From Planococcus citri (taxonomy: Eukaryota; Arthropoda; Insecta; Hemiptera; Pseudococcidae): a stretch of DNA of 64,000 bases. Position numbers and translations under genes: made by a program. Shown piece by piece: positions 34,831-47,200 of this stretch. Each line of letters opens with the position of its first letter. Within the stretch, counting starts at the first letter, position 1. The stretch lies in the NCBI RefSeq assembly GCF_950023065.1, contig NC_088679.1, positions 78,492,001 to 78,556,000 of the forward strand, in the 5' to 3' direction. The notes beneath the pieces were generated by a model. That model had not been told where the DNA came from. It saw only the letters and a program-made list of their open reading frames with translations, and made no database searches.

Positions 34831-36690
34831 GATTCCCTTAAATGAATTGATACTCTCACGAACAATTTACTGAAAAATGAATTAATTATAAGTAGCTACG
34901 TAAACAATTCGTTTAAAAACAGATCAACCCAATGTTTTCCGAAATTCTCAACTTTTCGCCTAAATTTGTCTGTCTTGGCAGGGAGGAATCCCCCCCCCTC
35001 CCGGTTCGGCATACCTCTGCGAAGAATCAGCTGGTACAAAAATTATAACTCATAAAACAAACCATCCAAAGTGATTATTTATCCAGATTTAAATGAAAAT
35101 TGAACCCTTATACTATAAAGAGAAATCCTGATACAGAAACCGAGAAAAAACTAAATTATCGTAAAATCAACAGCAGATTCTTCATTTTACTGATGAATAG
35201 CTTCGTACAAACAAAAGATAAAACGATGAATTCCTAATCTTAGATTAAGGCAATAAACAGTATCACATCGCATATCGTGACATATTTCTAAACAAAACAA
35301 AACAAAACGAGAAAAAAAAAAGACAAAAGGCATTTCTCCTCACAAATTTGATTTTTTATCATTCGATAATTTGACACAATACCATACCACATATGTGACA
35401 TGCGAGATGAAAAATCTACCCAAAACGAGATGTAAAAAAAAGGCTCGAAAACGCAACCAGCAAAAACACGATGATACTCGTAATATCGATACTACGTAGG
35501 AGATGCACACCACATATCTGGCCATAGGAATAAGATATGGTGAACGGGGGTGAAGGGGATTGATTTGTTCATCTTTTCGTACATGTACTCGTATCTCCGA
35601 GTACAGATACACAGATAGTCATATTGACAGAAGAGAACGAAGACGATTCGCGAAAAGACACTATACTATATAACTATAACATCATAACGAAAATGTTGTT
35701 AACTCGTAATAACTGGACGATGGTGAATTGTAAATCGGATTCGTCATCGTTTTGTATTTTAGGAGCTGGCGTATACGTAACGTATACGCATTCCTTTGGG
35801 GTCAATTGCCATAATAATAAAGTGCTTGTAAAGCCGTATTGCTTTTTGCCACACACTCGTCTCGGAAACGAGACCATTTCGCGATATCTCTTCCTTTCTC
35901 TTTCTGTCTTTCTCTCTTTTGTCAAAACAACGGTCACGCATTTGCGAGAGATTTGCTGCGCGCATTTTCATTTTCACGACCAAGGCGACGACGACGACGG
36001 CGGCGAGGTGACACCAAACACGACACTGTGTATGTCTTATATGTGCCATATATACCTATGTCAGTCTCACGGTACTTATACGTAGGTAGGTACATAGAGG
36101 CCTCAAGTACACATTTTTCTCCCAAGATATGTACCTCTACCTCTATAGCTACTAACATATTATAGGTACCTAGTGTCTAGTATATCAAAAATAAACGATG
36201 AAGTTGGCCCACCCTCCTAATTTTTACTCGTTTACCGAGCCTCCAGCGTGATATATTTATTTCCTTCTACTCGTACTTACGATAATATAAATTTGGGGTG
36301 GAAGCAATGACACACTTATCCAAAAACAGCACGTTTAAAAAGTCCGAATCAGCGTAGCGTATAATTTCTCGAAACGAGTAGGTACTTCGAGTACCCTATG
36401 TTCAAAATTGATTCAATTTTTAGTCCAATAAACCAGCTGAGCCCTTGAAATTGTATTTTTTTGAAAATTCAAACGAAAATCTAAAGAGCATTATATGAGG
36501 AGGTATTTAGAAAACAAGAAATTTCGATGACCAAACAAACGCATCAATAAAATTTTCATCGAAAAAGCGACCCCCTCCCCTACCCCTTCAATAACACGTT
36601 CACGTAACGTATTTTGTAATAGTCACAGGATTGGAAAAATAACTTACCCATACTGGTGAGAGCTTAATTTGTATTCTATATGATGAAAAT
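34831..36690. other. Non-coding stretch, no gene recognised
   Basis: A 153-codon frame at 35624-36085 is the longest non-LINE frame with a plus-strand start, but two minus-strand frames and another plus-strand frame are open across the same bases. It contains an Asp/Gly simple run and has no domain. 9 C at 34990-34998. Confidence 0.5.
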
Positions 36691-36695
36691 TTGGT

Positions 36696-36732
36696 ACTCA
36701 CCTAAAACAAAGAAAAAAAAATATCTGATTAG
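36696..36732 (-). promoter_or_regulatory. Candidate recursive splice site (ratchet point)
   Basis: Minus strand: CTAATC (36732-36727), an almost uninterrupted pyrimidine tract ending TTTTCTTTGTTTTAG, then directly GTGAGTACC (AG at 36703-36702). Layout and spacing match the 8952-8992 site, and both continue into a shared CAAATTTT. The two could be functional ratchet points 27.7 kb apart in one long intron, or two copies of one short dispersed repeat. Confidence 0.45.
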
Positions 36733-37159
36733 TAGACATACTTGGTTAAAATTATCTTACACTAAAACACAAATAAGATCTGTCTTCTATAAGTTAACAG
36801 AGATTACTTTTTCTATTCAAACTGAATGGTCTATCCAGATGAATTATTCCTCAAAAACTTCTTTATCAACCCCCCCCCCCCACCACCTCACAACAAGAAA
36901 GCAGTTTCACTTCGAGAATTATTTTTGCTTACAAATTGAAAATTATTATACTCGAAGTATCAAGATCTTGAAACAAACTTCGGAGAGGGGGAGGGGGGTT
37001 TAATGATTCAAAAATTTTGAAAATTATTTTGGACATTTTAGCTTAGACATCATATACCGGGAGTTCTTCGATCCAGAAACAAAAAAAATATCATGTGTAA
37101 AGGTTACCTCGCAGAATTATTACCTCACAACGTCCATTTGAGGGAAATAATGCACCACA

Positions 37160-37617
37160 CTAAAATTTCGCAGATGATTCACCAAAAATTAATTAAATGA
37201 ATCGATTAGTTCGTGAACGAGTCACTCGTACAAATCAATTTGTTCGCGGATGATTCCCCAAAAATTATTTAAACAAATTGATTCTTTCGCGAATGATTCG
37301 CCAAAAATTAATCAAATCGTTCGCGAATGATTCGTCAAAAATTAATTAAATGAATCGATTCGTTCGCGAACGAGTCACTCGTACAAATCAATTCGCTCGC
37401 GGATGATTCGCCAAAAATTAATCAATTCGTTCGCGAATGATTCGTCAAAAATTAACTTAATGAATCGATTCGTTCGCGAACGAGTCACTCATACGAGTCA
37501 ATTCGTTTGAGAATGATTTACCAAAAATTGATTAAATGAATAGATTCGTTTGCGAATGATTCGTCAAAAATTAATTGAATGAATCGATTCGTTCGCGAAC
37601 GAGTCACTCATACGAGT
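37160..37617 (-). repeat. TTCGCGAA satellite block, reverse orientation
   Basis: About twelve units in the orientation opposite to 32990-34830, with the same spacer phrases as complements (GATTCGCCAAAAATTAAT, GAGTCACTC). It stops abruptly at about 37617 without the end module seen at 34.8 and 51.8 kb. Near-identical spacer text shared with the 33-kb block suggests recent exchange or common expansion. Confidence 0.85.
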
Positions 37618-40219
37618 CATAATCCTGCAATGCTCCGGAGTAATTCAATGAATGGTTTCGATAATTTTCATACGAGAAATCGGTTTGAAAAATTAGGTTA
37701 TTATATCGAAAAAAAAATTATTCGAGTCATCATTCACTTTTAATAAAGTTTTACAAGCAGGGAATTTTCCCTAATCACTCAATTTTTTCAACGATCCGCA
37801 AATGAAAAATTTTAATACAAAATTTCATCATTATTTTTCGAACATGTAGACATTTTCACATTTGCGATAAAATTTTAAAAAAATTGGTAAATAACTGAAA
37901 TTTCGATCGAAAATCAAAGACCATCTTCGTGGAGAAAATTTCATTAATTTAAAAAAAAAATAAACATAAACACGAATAAATATCCGATTCAATCCCCCAC
38001 CCCCATTCCCTTTTTCTACAAGGATTAAGATGAGAACTACACATAAACACAGCTAACTCGAGTGCGTAAATTGAAAGGGCATGCTCCCTTTGACATGAGA
38101 AGGAGAACTCGTGCTGTCGTGCTCTGCATATTGCCCTACATCCCTTATTCATATACAGTGAAAATTATAAATCGAGTAATTAAAGATTAAATGTACGGTT
38201 TATTCGCACCAATCGTAATTTCACAAATAAAAGGGAGACTCGCTGACCTGACCAAGCAGTAAATATACATTAAAATAATACACGTCGAGCTGGAAAAAAA
38301 CCACCATCAGTCCGCAGCAGCTTAAAGCACGACCCCGTCAAAAACTACAGTAGCTTGAAAATCGAGAAGGAAAATTTTCGCAGGGATTGGCACGAAAACG
38401 ACGACGACGATGCGGATGCGGCTAATTCATTCTTCTGGTTCAGTGTGCGAATCTGAATCGTCGTATCCGCAGAGGAAAGTTATAGGCACAGAGATAGGCA
38501 GGAAAATGAGGGATCGCATCTGTATCATCATCGTCAAGATTACAAGGTAAAATGTATCGCGAAAGGGGTTGATTTTACATAATTGTTACAAATGAACCCT
38601 TCGCGCTGATTATTATAAATAGCGGCGGAGGGATGGGGATGAAATTCCATTTGTAATTTTAGCAGCGGCAGCTACAGCAACGGTAGCGCGAATTAAACAC
38701 CGTATTATGGTTAATCATCGAACCGGTTAACGCGATTAATCGTTTCGTATTTAAATTTCGTTCGCGTTGATAAAATGGCGTACAGTACACCGTATGAACC
38801 CTCCTCTATTTATGCTTACTCGATATTTTTCCTTCTATTTCTTTGCAGTCGTAGTACATATGATCCCCCCTTCTGTATATGATTTTTTTAGCCGCTGGTT
38901 GTTGCTGTTGTTGTTGTACATTAAGTAAACTGGTATATCATACAGACGGTTTATGAACAATAAGCGTATAGGTAAAAAGTACCTATACTGGGTATCGCAT
39001 ACCCTATTTTGAAAGCTAGAAAGACGAGGGAGTAGGAAAGGGGCAGGGTTTACTATAGGTGAACTTTTCCCCTATCCCTAGCCCACAGCTCACCTGTTCT
39101 TGGCATTCAATTTGCATGGTACTGTAGATCTGGATGTCATATACAAATGTGTGTGTAAGAAGATATTTGTACTTATAATGTCTGCGAGTGTGAGTCAGTG
39201 TTGTTGGGGTGTAAAAAGCGTAATGCTGATCTTAATCGTATAGTTAGGTTTGTTTGTAATAAAACGTGTAAAATTAACGTTAACAAATTATTACATTTCC
39301 GCTTTTAGTACGCATTATAAGCCAAGGCATACCTTGTGCACAGCGAGTTGCTTGCGAGCTATTGCGGAAATACGAGTACCTACTCATTGCGCTGGTTCTC
39401 GTTGCGAGTTTTTTATTTCATTATTTTTTGTTTAACAATTAACCACATATCTCGTGCCTATCTTATACATAAGCCAACCGAATACGTGCCATATATTTTT
39501 TATTCCATTTGAACGCGTATTTCTGCTGATAATTTTATACTGATAATTTTTTTTTTTTTATTGTTTTTACCCGAATTGTATGTGTTACAGGTTTAACTAA
39601 TTTAACTTCTGAAATCATTTCAATCGTTTTAAATTATTTTTTAATTTCCATTTTCCGGGCAAAATATCGTGATAGGAAATTGAACGCTTGCGGGTTCAAT
39701 TAATCAAATTCCAGCCTAAGTAAACGTTGGATAATCATTGATGGAAGCACGGACCGCGACTATACAAGTTATCGAAGTTGCATATTCGAACGAACGCAGG
39801 AAACTTCAAATACTTTCGCGTGCGTTGAAGCATTTTCGGTAGTTTCCTTCAAATTTTCGAAACTTGAACAGTGTCCTCGAAAATTTGACAAACATCGCAC
39901 ACCGTTGCATCAATTTCTTGACATTTTGAACATGCTAATAAAGGCCCCTTTGATGATGAAGTGCAATGAATGGGTTTGGATCGAAAAAATAAGCCAATGT
40001 TGAAACCCTGAAATCGACGCTTGGAAATTTTGTCAAATTTTCATCAAAACAGAGGAGTGTTGAAATTGAAATAACGAACAATTTTTTTCCAATTCTTCCC
40101 CTCCTCTTCCTTCTCTAAAAAGATTAAGGACTAGTTCATCAAAAAAATATTCTACATTCTTGAGGGAGGGAAAATAAATCTCAATATTTTCAAAAAATCA
40201 TCACTCGAATATCGGCAAG
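37618..40219. other. Non-coding stretch, no gene recognised
   Basis: AT-rich to 38270. From 38270 to 38800 it is more complex and GC-richer, with several homeodomain-like ATTAAT/TTAAT words (38680-38760). From 39440 on it is AT-rich again. No coding domain seen. Confidence 0.45.
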
Positions 40220-40280
40220 TTTTTTTTTTTTTTTTTGGGTGTTTATAATTGCAAGATTATTACACCCGTAAGGGGGGGGG

Positions 40281-41144
40281 TTAGATTTGGTTTGTGAGGT
40301 TGATGTTTTTTATTAGGGAGATGAATTTTTGTATTTCTGAGGGTTCGTCAGGGATAGTAGGTGGGTTTTCTTTTATCTGTAGTGTAAATCTGTTTTGTTT
40401 TAGTTGGGGACAGTTGAAAAGTATGTGTTGGATGGATGTGGGTTAGTTTCTGCAAAATTGGCATGAGGGTTTTGGTTCTTTTTGGTATAAGTGGTTATGA
40501 GTAATTTTTGTGTGGCCTATTCTTAGTCTGGTAATCAGGATTTCTTCTTTTCTGTTCAGGTGTCCTAGATTTTTCCAGGGGAGGGTAGTTTTTTTATGTT
40601 GGAAGAGTTTGTTTGAAGTTTGTTGTGACCAAAAGTTCTGCCAGTCAGGAAATGTGTTGTGAGTGATTAGAGATTTAATGTCATCAGGAGTGAGAGTGGT
40701 AAGAGGGGAGGGGGAAGCGGCTGTTTTTGCTAATCTATCAACAGTTTCGTTTCCAGTGATACCTATGTGACTGGGAACATACATGAAGCTAATTGAGTAA
40801 TCATAATATTGGAGGTTAAAAAGGGACTTATGTATGTCTTGGACAATGGGGTGGTCAGAAAAAATGTTTTGAATGGATAGCAGTGAACTTAGTGAGTCGC
40901 TTTGGATTAAGAATTTTTTATTTTCTGATTGAATGGAAATTATATCTATTAGGCAATGTTTTATGGCAGTGAGTTCAGCAGTAAAAATTGAGGCACAGTT
41001 GTGAATTTTGAAACTGAGAACTTTGTCATTAATTGAGTAAGCATAACCACTAACCAGTATGAATATTAGAAATTTTTGAACCATCTGTGAAGCATAAGTT
41101 ATATTCAGTATAGTTTGATAACAGTTCTAAGTAATGACTCTTGA
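40281..41144 (-). pseudogene. LINE RNase H and C-terminal zinc motif, broken
   Basis: It would have removed the RNA strand after reverse transcription. The first catalytic Asp is in FTDGSK at 41091-41074, in a frame shifted relative to the rest. A second shift near 41055 returns to the original frame. The Glu follows in AELTAIKHCL, the second Asp in IQSDSLSSL, and the His/Asp part in PSHIGITGNETVDRLAK. All four RNase HI positions are therefore present. A CX2C pair (CQFC) is followed directly by an in-frame TAA at about 40442-40440, after which HILFNC completes a CCHC arrangement and the frame runs on to the natural stop at 40283-40281. Confidence 0.9.
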
Positions 41145-42445
41145 TTAATAATATGGGGAGTGATCATGTTTTGGGTTGTTTCTTAAGTAAAATTCCATCT
41201 GTATAGGTTTGAGAGACCAAGGGGGATAAGATATTGGTTGATGTATTAGGTTTTTTAGGTAAATTTGTAGGTTGTTCATATTTTTGATAAATTCTGGGAT
41301 TGGACCTGAAGTATGGAGGAAATGCTGAGAGCTGTAGACATTGAGTGACCTTTGAAGAGGGTGAGATGGATTATTTGCAACAGTTGTTAAGAATTTGTTT
41401 GTCGTGAGAATTTTCCTAAAATCAGGAGGAAGCTCTGCAGCTTCACAATAAATACTATCAATTGGAGACGAATAGAGAGCACCTATGCAGATGTGCAAGG
41501 AGGAATTTTGAACAGTTTTGAGAATGTTAGTAGTTTTATTTGACAGGTTTGTAAAGCATGGACTTCCATATTCAATTTTACTACGTATCAGAGCTTTGTA
41601 CAAGTGAAGTAATACTTGGCGTGATGGGTTATACTTTAGATTTTTAACAATTTTTAGTAAATTTAGACGTTTGTTAAGTTAAGCTTTTATGTTGAGAAAA
41701 TGAGGCGTCCAAGTAAGTTTTTTATCAAAAGTAAGTCCAAGGAATTTGGTAGTTGGTTTAAAAACTAAAGGATGTCCTTTGAATTCAAGGATAGGTTCTG
41801 GGTAGGTTTTATCTCTCTTGGTAAAAAGTATACAGTGAGTTTTAGATTCAGAAAATGTTAGTCCATTTGTTTCAGCCCATTTTTCGATACAATTTATAGT
41901 TTTTTGGATCATTTCTGAGGCTAGTTTGATGTTATTTGAACGTATTGAAATGTTTATATCATCTGCAAAAATTCTTGAGGAAAGAGGTTGAGGAATAATA
42001 CTACAGATATCATCAATTAGGAGTATAAATAGTATGGTGCTAAGCACAGAGCCTTGAGGGACTCCATTTTCAATATCAAAAAGTTCAGAGTATGTATTTT
42101 CAATTCTGACTCTAAAGGTACGATTTGATAAAAAGTTTTGAATAAAGTAAGCTAAATGCCCTCGAATCCCTATAGAATGTATTTTTTGAAGTATTTTGTA
42201 TCTCCATGCTTTGTCAAAAGCTTTTTCAAGATCAAAGAAGACTGAGAGTACAAATTCTCTATTTTGAAAGGCAGTATTGATTTCCTGTGTAAGACTAAAA
42301 AGATGGTCCAGAGTAGATCTTTTTTCCGAAAGCCACTCTGAAAAGAACTGAGGGAATTTGTAGAGTCAATACACCAAGTAAGACGTTTCATAACCATTTT
42401 TTCTAGAATTTTACATGGGACAGAAGTTAAAGAAATAGGCCTGTA
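41145..42445 (-). pseudogene. LINE reverse transcriptase, broken
   Basis: It once copied element RNA into DNA at the target site. Minus-strand motifs in order: YRPISLTS with CKILEKM near 42435-42395; FQSGFRKK, then a frameshift in an A run near 42325; RSTLDHLF; the first catalytic Asp in FFDLEKAFDKAW (about 42240-42205); GIRGHLAYFIQNFLSNRT; PQGSVLS (about 42060); the FADD box with the catalytic Asp pair at 41958-41969; and FLGLTFD with LTW. A stop follows at 41679-41681, after which the same frame resumes with LYKALIRSKIEYG and AAELPP, as in Jockey-like enzymes. Another shift lies near 42437 and one near 41155. Catalytic residues survive, so decay is moderate. A and T third positions match the surroundings. 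Confidence 0.9.
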
Positions 42446-42490
42446 TTTTCAACATCATCAAGTTCAAATTCTTTTGAAATAACGAGAAGA

Positions 42491-44810
42491 AATACGAATA
42501 TCAGCCCCTCCTGAAGGGGATCATACCCACTCCAACGATAAGACTACTATACACAAAAAACAACGTAATTATTTTTTAAAAATAGAACTATCGCGTTCAT
42601 TATCACCAGGGAAAAAACACAACACCAGGATAAAAAAATAAAATAAAAAAATACAAAATTCTCACGCGTAGCTATTTTTTGGTAGGTATCTACCAAATAC
42701 CTGACGAAATCAACAGTTCAAAACTTACACAGCTCGTAATATCTATTTGACGTTTATAAATATAGGTAAACTACTCGAATATTACCACCTAGATGTATCC
42801 ACACGATATGATATACTCGTATAGACAGACAGGCCAAGACCACAGCTATAATATTACTCTAAAGACTAATAATACTTATAAGAACCGAATATTAAAAATT
42901 TAACTAGCATATTTTGATAGTAAAATTCTCACGTCGTTTAATATACTACATTGACTAAGTATACGTAGGTAGAGGTACAAATCTCTACCTTCCTATAACA
43001 GACTAAAATTACGAGTCTATAGATGTATGTAGGTACTTAATCGTACTATACACATACACTCTACTCTACATACCTACGTAAACGTTACGTCCAATTATAA
43101 TTTTTATGACGGGCATATTTTTCCAAGGTGGTTTATTTAATTTCTTGTTTTTACCTTTTCCCCCCCACTTTTCAGCACATTTATAATACTTATTGATAGA
43201 TAGCATTATTATTTTATTTTCTCGCGTTTTTTTTTCTGTCCACATAATAATGTAAATACACCTACCTAAAGCTATACATTTTTTTTTCTAAAAAAACGTT
43301 CGACAAGGCGCGGTTTTTTTCCCTCATATATACCTTCCACAAGGCTGCATTATCGTTAAAAATTATCAAACGCCACGAAAAACCTAACCAATAAGTTGGA
43401 TTCATATTTTATTAGCTACTCTCTCATCGTCGCGATGAGCGCGCGAACATGAATACAAAAATATGTATTTATTTATTAACTCGTTTTTTTTTTTCTAATA
43501 CTGTTTTATTTTTTTCGAGAAATAGCGTTATGTACGTGTATGTGTGTGTGTGTGTGTGTGTAAGTTGCCGCGCTTTGCCTTATAGCCCCCGACGATCTCT
43601 TTCTCCATAATGTAGTATAAGATTGGGAAAACATTAGCGGTTGATAGGAAGCTATAATATGCCGAACACATAGCTGATATAGCTACACATACGTTGGCTT
43701 GTGAACGTTTGTTTCTTCTTTTTTAACGGCCGCAGATATTTATCAATTTAATAAACAAATAAGATAAAATAACCAGATATTTATATTAAATCTTACGACA
43801 TTCTTTTCTTCTTCTCTTCTTTGTGGTGTGTATCGTATGTTCGTCGTCTACGATCTGCACCCCCTGACCCCTGCCCCTGCTACCCACAAAGATGCTCTTT
43901 TTTTTTTACCATTTTTCCATACTCACACTCTCACGGTCCTCCTGGTCCATATACCTACTCTAGCGTGTATAATACACCACACAGCACAGCACACACCTCG
44001 TCCATCAAAAACTTGCTACAACACACTATACAGAGTACATACAAGATCTACTACCGCAATACCATACCGCCGCAGCTTATATGCTAATAATTTTCACTAA
44101 TTTTTTCGTCGCTTTTTCTTTCTTCGATACCCCCATAAATACGCGAATCGTACGTATTTTTCCACATATATGTATACCTCTTCCTAGACCTACCATGGCA
44201 TGGATGGGCATACTACTAGCTATATAGGTAGGTCTCTCTCTCGCACATTTCTTTTCTAGTCGCCGCCTTCGCCTCGTTTATTCTGGCCAGTTTTATTTTA
44301 TTTGCAAATCGCCGCGTATAAATGCTGGGCGATCTTATAAATATCTCTTTAACTATACCATGATATATCGTTTACTGTTTCAGACAATGATGAATGTACC
44401 TACGTATTGAGAGCTGTATTATGCATAACGTACCAATCGTACGTATATGTATAGTTTAGTTTACAGTATGCGCAGATAGTTTAGCCAAAATGTGAAAATA
44501 TTCTCATGCTCTCAAAAATACGTATACATCCACATCACGTAACCATCGTCGAAATTAATCGAATATCTTCGATGAATAAATTCAAGAAGCTGTCGACCTG
44601 CTTTTGAAATGATATTTCTGTACACTAACATAGAGAAAAAGTGAAGAGAGGTGTGTTGGAAAATTGAAGAGAAAGAGAGAGATGTAGGTAAGGGTGCCAT
44701 TGCACTGAAGTGTTCCATACAGCTTCATAGCCCAAAGTTCTTCTCGAATTACTTCAAAAAAATGTACACATTTTAGCATTCAATTTCAAGTTTACCTCAC
44801 CACCCCCTCC
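42491..44810. other. Non-coding stretch, no gene recognised
   Basis: Rich in TACCTAC, TATAGGTA and TA simple words, with long T runs near 43220-43320 and 43480-43520. Overlapping frames near 43821-44100 are His/Pro/Thr-rich translations of CA-rich simple sequence, not a gene. Confidence 0.5.
43540..43561 (+). repeat. (TG)n microsatellite
   Basis: About eleven uninterrupted TG units, preceded by an imperfect GTGTATGTG. Confidence 0.9.
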
Positions 44811-47200
44811 CCCCAATATATACTTATTTTTGAAAATTTTCATGAAACTAAGTACGATTATGTTGTGATTAATTTTCACTTGGCAGGGTGGGTTGCTTGA
44901 ATTTCTTTTCGAAATTTGATATACCATAGTAAAAAATAATAACCAAATAACCTCTCAATAAGATTTTTTAAAAATTCCAAATTTCAAGGTCAAAGTTCAA
45001 CCACGCTCCCTTCTCCCAACAAGAGCCGAAAGTTTGATTTTCGTCCAGGAGATGTCTGGGTCTAGATGCCCACTATTCCGTGATAATATTTTGAAAACTC
45101 TCGAACTCGACAAAAATAATTCTGAGCTTCTCTATAAAGACGTGAGGAAGATTTCCTGAACATAAAAAAATTGATCGGCTTTCCTTTGAACTGTTAGAAG
45201 AGGAGGAGAAGGGGGTGAAGAATTGACATTTAATTTACATTAAAATTTGAAATTTTTCCAGCATCTCATTGAGGTCATTTGGCCATCATTTTCGGCAAGC
45301 CTGCATCAAATCTAAAAAAAAAAATTGAAAAATGACTCCCCTCCCTCCTGCTTAGTCTCACAGAGAATGTTTTTTTCTGGTCATCTTCAATTTTCCAAAC
45401 CATTTTTTTTTCAATTTTGTAACTGCTTATTTCAAAAATATTATCAACATATAAATTAGAGAAAAAAGACTAGGAGAGAGAGGGAAGGGGGGTCAATTCC
45501 TTTAAAAATTCGTTCACAATTAATTTTATCAATTTGAACACCATCGTTTCTGTGGAAGGAGGTATAGGGTGACTTTTGACTTCGAACTACAAAGTTTATC
45601 ACCCCCCCCCCCAAAGGTTTAATGCATCAATTTCACGAATTTTTAGACAAAAGGGAATCCAGAAATTTCCATTAATTATTCCCCATATTATCTTGTTTGA
45701 TTTTAAAGAAAAGCAATTCCACGAAATATCAATTTTTCTCGTTATGAAAGGTTGCACAAGCACTTCAAAAATCGACAAAAAAGTTCAACTTTCAAAAGTT
45801 TTGTGGAAATCATTTCAAAAAAATCATACGAGTATGTATTTTATTTTCAAAACATACTTAATCGCTTAAAACTCCTTCAGATTTGAAGATAGGCAATTTT
45901 TTCAAAAGAACTTTTTTTTATTTGTATCGAAAAACTTTGCCAGAAGGGCACGATAAGAGCTTTCGAATATTTAATGAAATTAATCGAATTTCAGGGGCAC
46001 GTTACCCCCTCCCATTCTGAGTATAGAATTCATAGGCAACGTTATATTCGCGATTGGTGATAATTAACTTCTGATCATTTCCTCGTGTGAGAGGGAGAGG
46101 GGTTAAAAATCCTTAAAAATTCGCAAAATTAGAAGGCAATGTTTTGGCAAAGCACTGCCGTATTCGGACCCCAAAACCCAAGGAATACCTAAAAAGTAGA
46201 CCTCGAAGAATAATTTTCACCCCACAGGGCAAATTTGAGGTATTTATGCGAATTGGAATCTTTGAAAATAGCGAAGATTCGTCCGGTTTTTGTGACAGTT
46301 TTTTCGATTAAAAAATGCAACTTATGGATAATCTGGGGCCACGATGGTAGATTTTGGAGGAGAGGGGAGGGTAAGGGTATGTAAAAAATCAATACTTCAT
46401 TCATTTTTTTACAATTTTTCTGTCCCATTGACCTTTATAAGTAATTGACGCCTCAATTCTCCATCTCATTTGGTATAACCTTTTTATGCCCTAAAAATGT
46501 AGCAAAAAATATGCAGCATTTTAACCCCCATTCCCCGTCTATAACAAGTCTCGCATTCCCCAAATCGAATTAATTCATTAGAATAATTCATAAATCAAAG
46601 ATCCTTCAATTAGACAACGTATTTTTATGGTTTTAAAAAATTTTGGGCACGCGTAACCTCCCATTCAGTTTTTTACTGCTTGAAAAGTATAGGGTAAAAA
46701 CACGATGAGATGTTCGAAAACTGAGAAACAACAGATTTTTAAACTTTTGGAGTATTCAACTCCCCCTCTCCCACCTCCATTTTCAAAACCCTCGCATTCC
46801 GAACTCGAATAAAGTATCAATATTCTTCAATTTTCCATGTCGAAAAATCTTCAGCAATCAGAAGAATTTGCTCTCAAAATGAGCCTCGTGTGAGGACAAT
46901 ATCTATTACTCTCCCTCGTACAAATTTTAAAGTTTTTGAATCACAAAATCTCATTTTTCAAAGTCAACATGAACTGATCCTTAAATGAAAAAAACACACA
47001 CACATAAAACCCTCCAATTTTTGAGAAAAAAAATTGAAACCAAACCGGCACCACAATGTCTGTGGGTGGAGGGGGGGGGGAGTCTTATCTTATTATCATG
47101 TTCTTTCTTCCTTCGTGTATCTAGGTACTTTATTCACGAAATTCCCTGACTTGAGACACAATTATGTCAATTTTTGAGAATTTAATTTCATAAAAATATA
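44811..47200. other. AT-rich stretch with frequent C/G tracts
   Basis: No gene recognised. Recurrent short CCCCTCCC- and GGGAGGGG-type tracts sit every 100-200 bp among A/T-rich text, including 11 C at 45602-45612 and 10 G at 47071-47080. This resembles decayed copies of a single repeat, but I cannot define a unit by eye. Confidence 0.45.

Larger units (their letters stand above)
40220..42490 (-). mobile_element. 5'-truncated I/Jockey-type LINE
   Basis: Non-LTR retrotransposon copy on the minus strand. From its 5' side it shows the N-terminal part of reverse transcriptase, the catalytic core, the thumb/connection region, an RNase H domain, a C-terminal Cys/His motif, a stop codon (40283-40281), a short 3' tail and a 17-base oligo(A) (T run at 40220-40236). 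Endonuclease and ORF1 are absent, so the copy is 5'-truncated, typical of LINE insertion; the exact 5' edge lies somewhere between 42440 and 42530. No target duplication was found. At least four frameshifts and three in-frame stops mean it cannot encode a working protein. The order RT, RNase H, CCHC places it in the I/Jockey superfamily. Confidence 0.9.

Noticed and set aside
35624..36085. 153-codon open frame on the plus strand
   Set aside because: Three other frames are open over the same bases, two of them on the opposite strand. It includes an Asp/Gly simple run, has no domain and no splice or promoter context.
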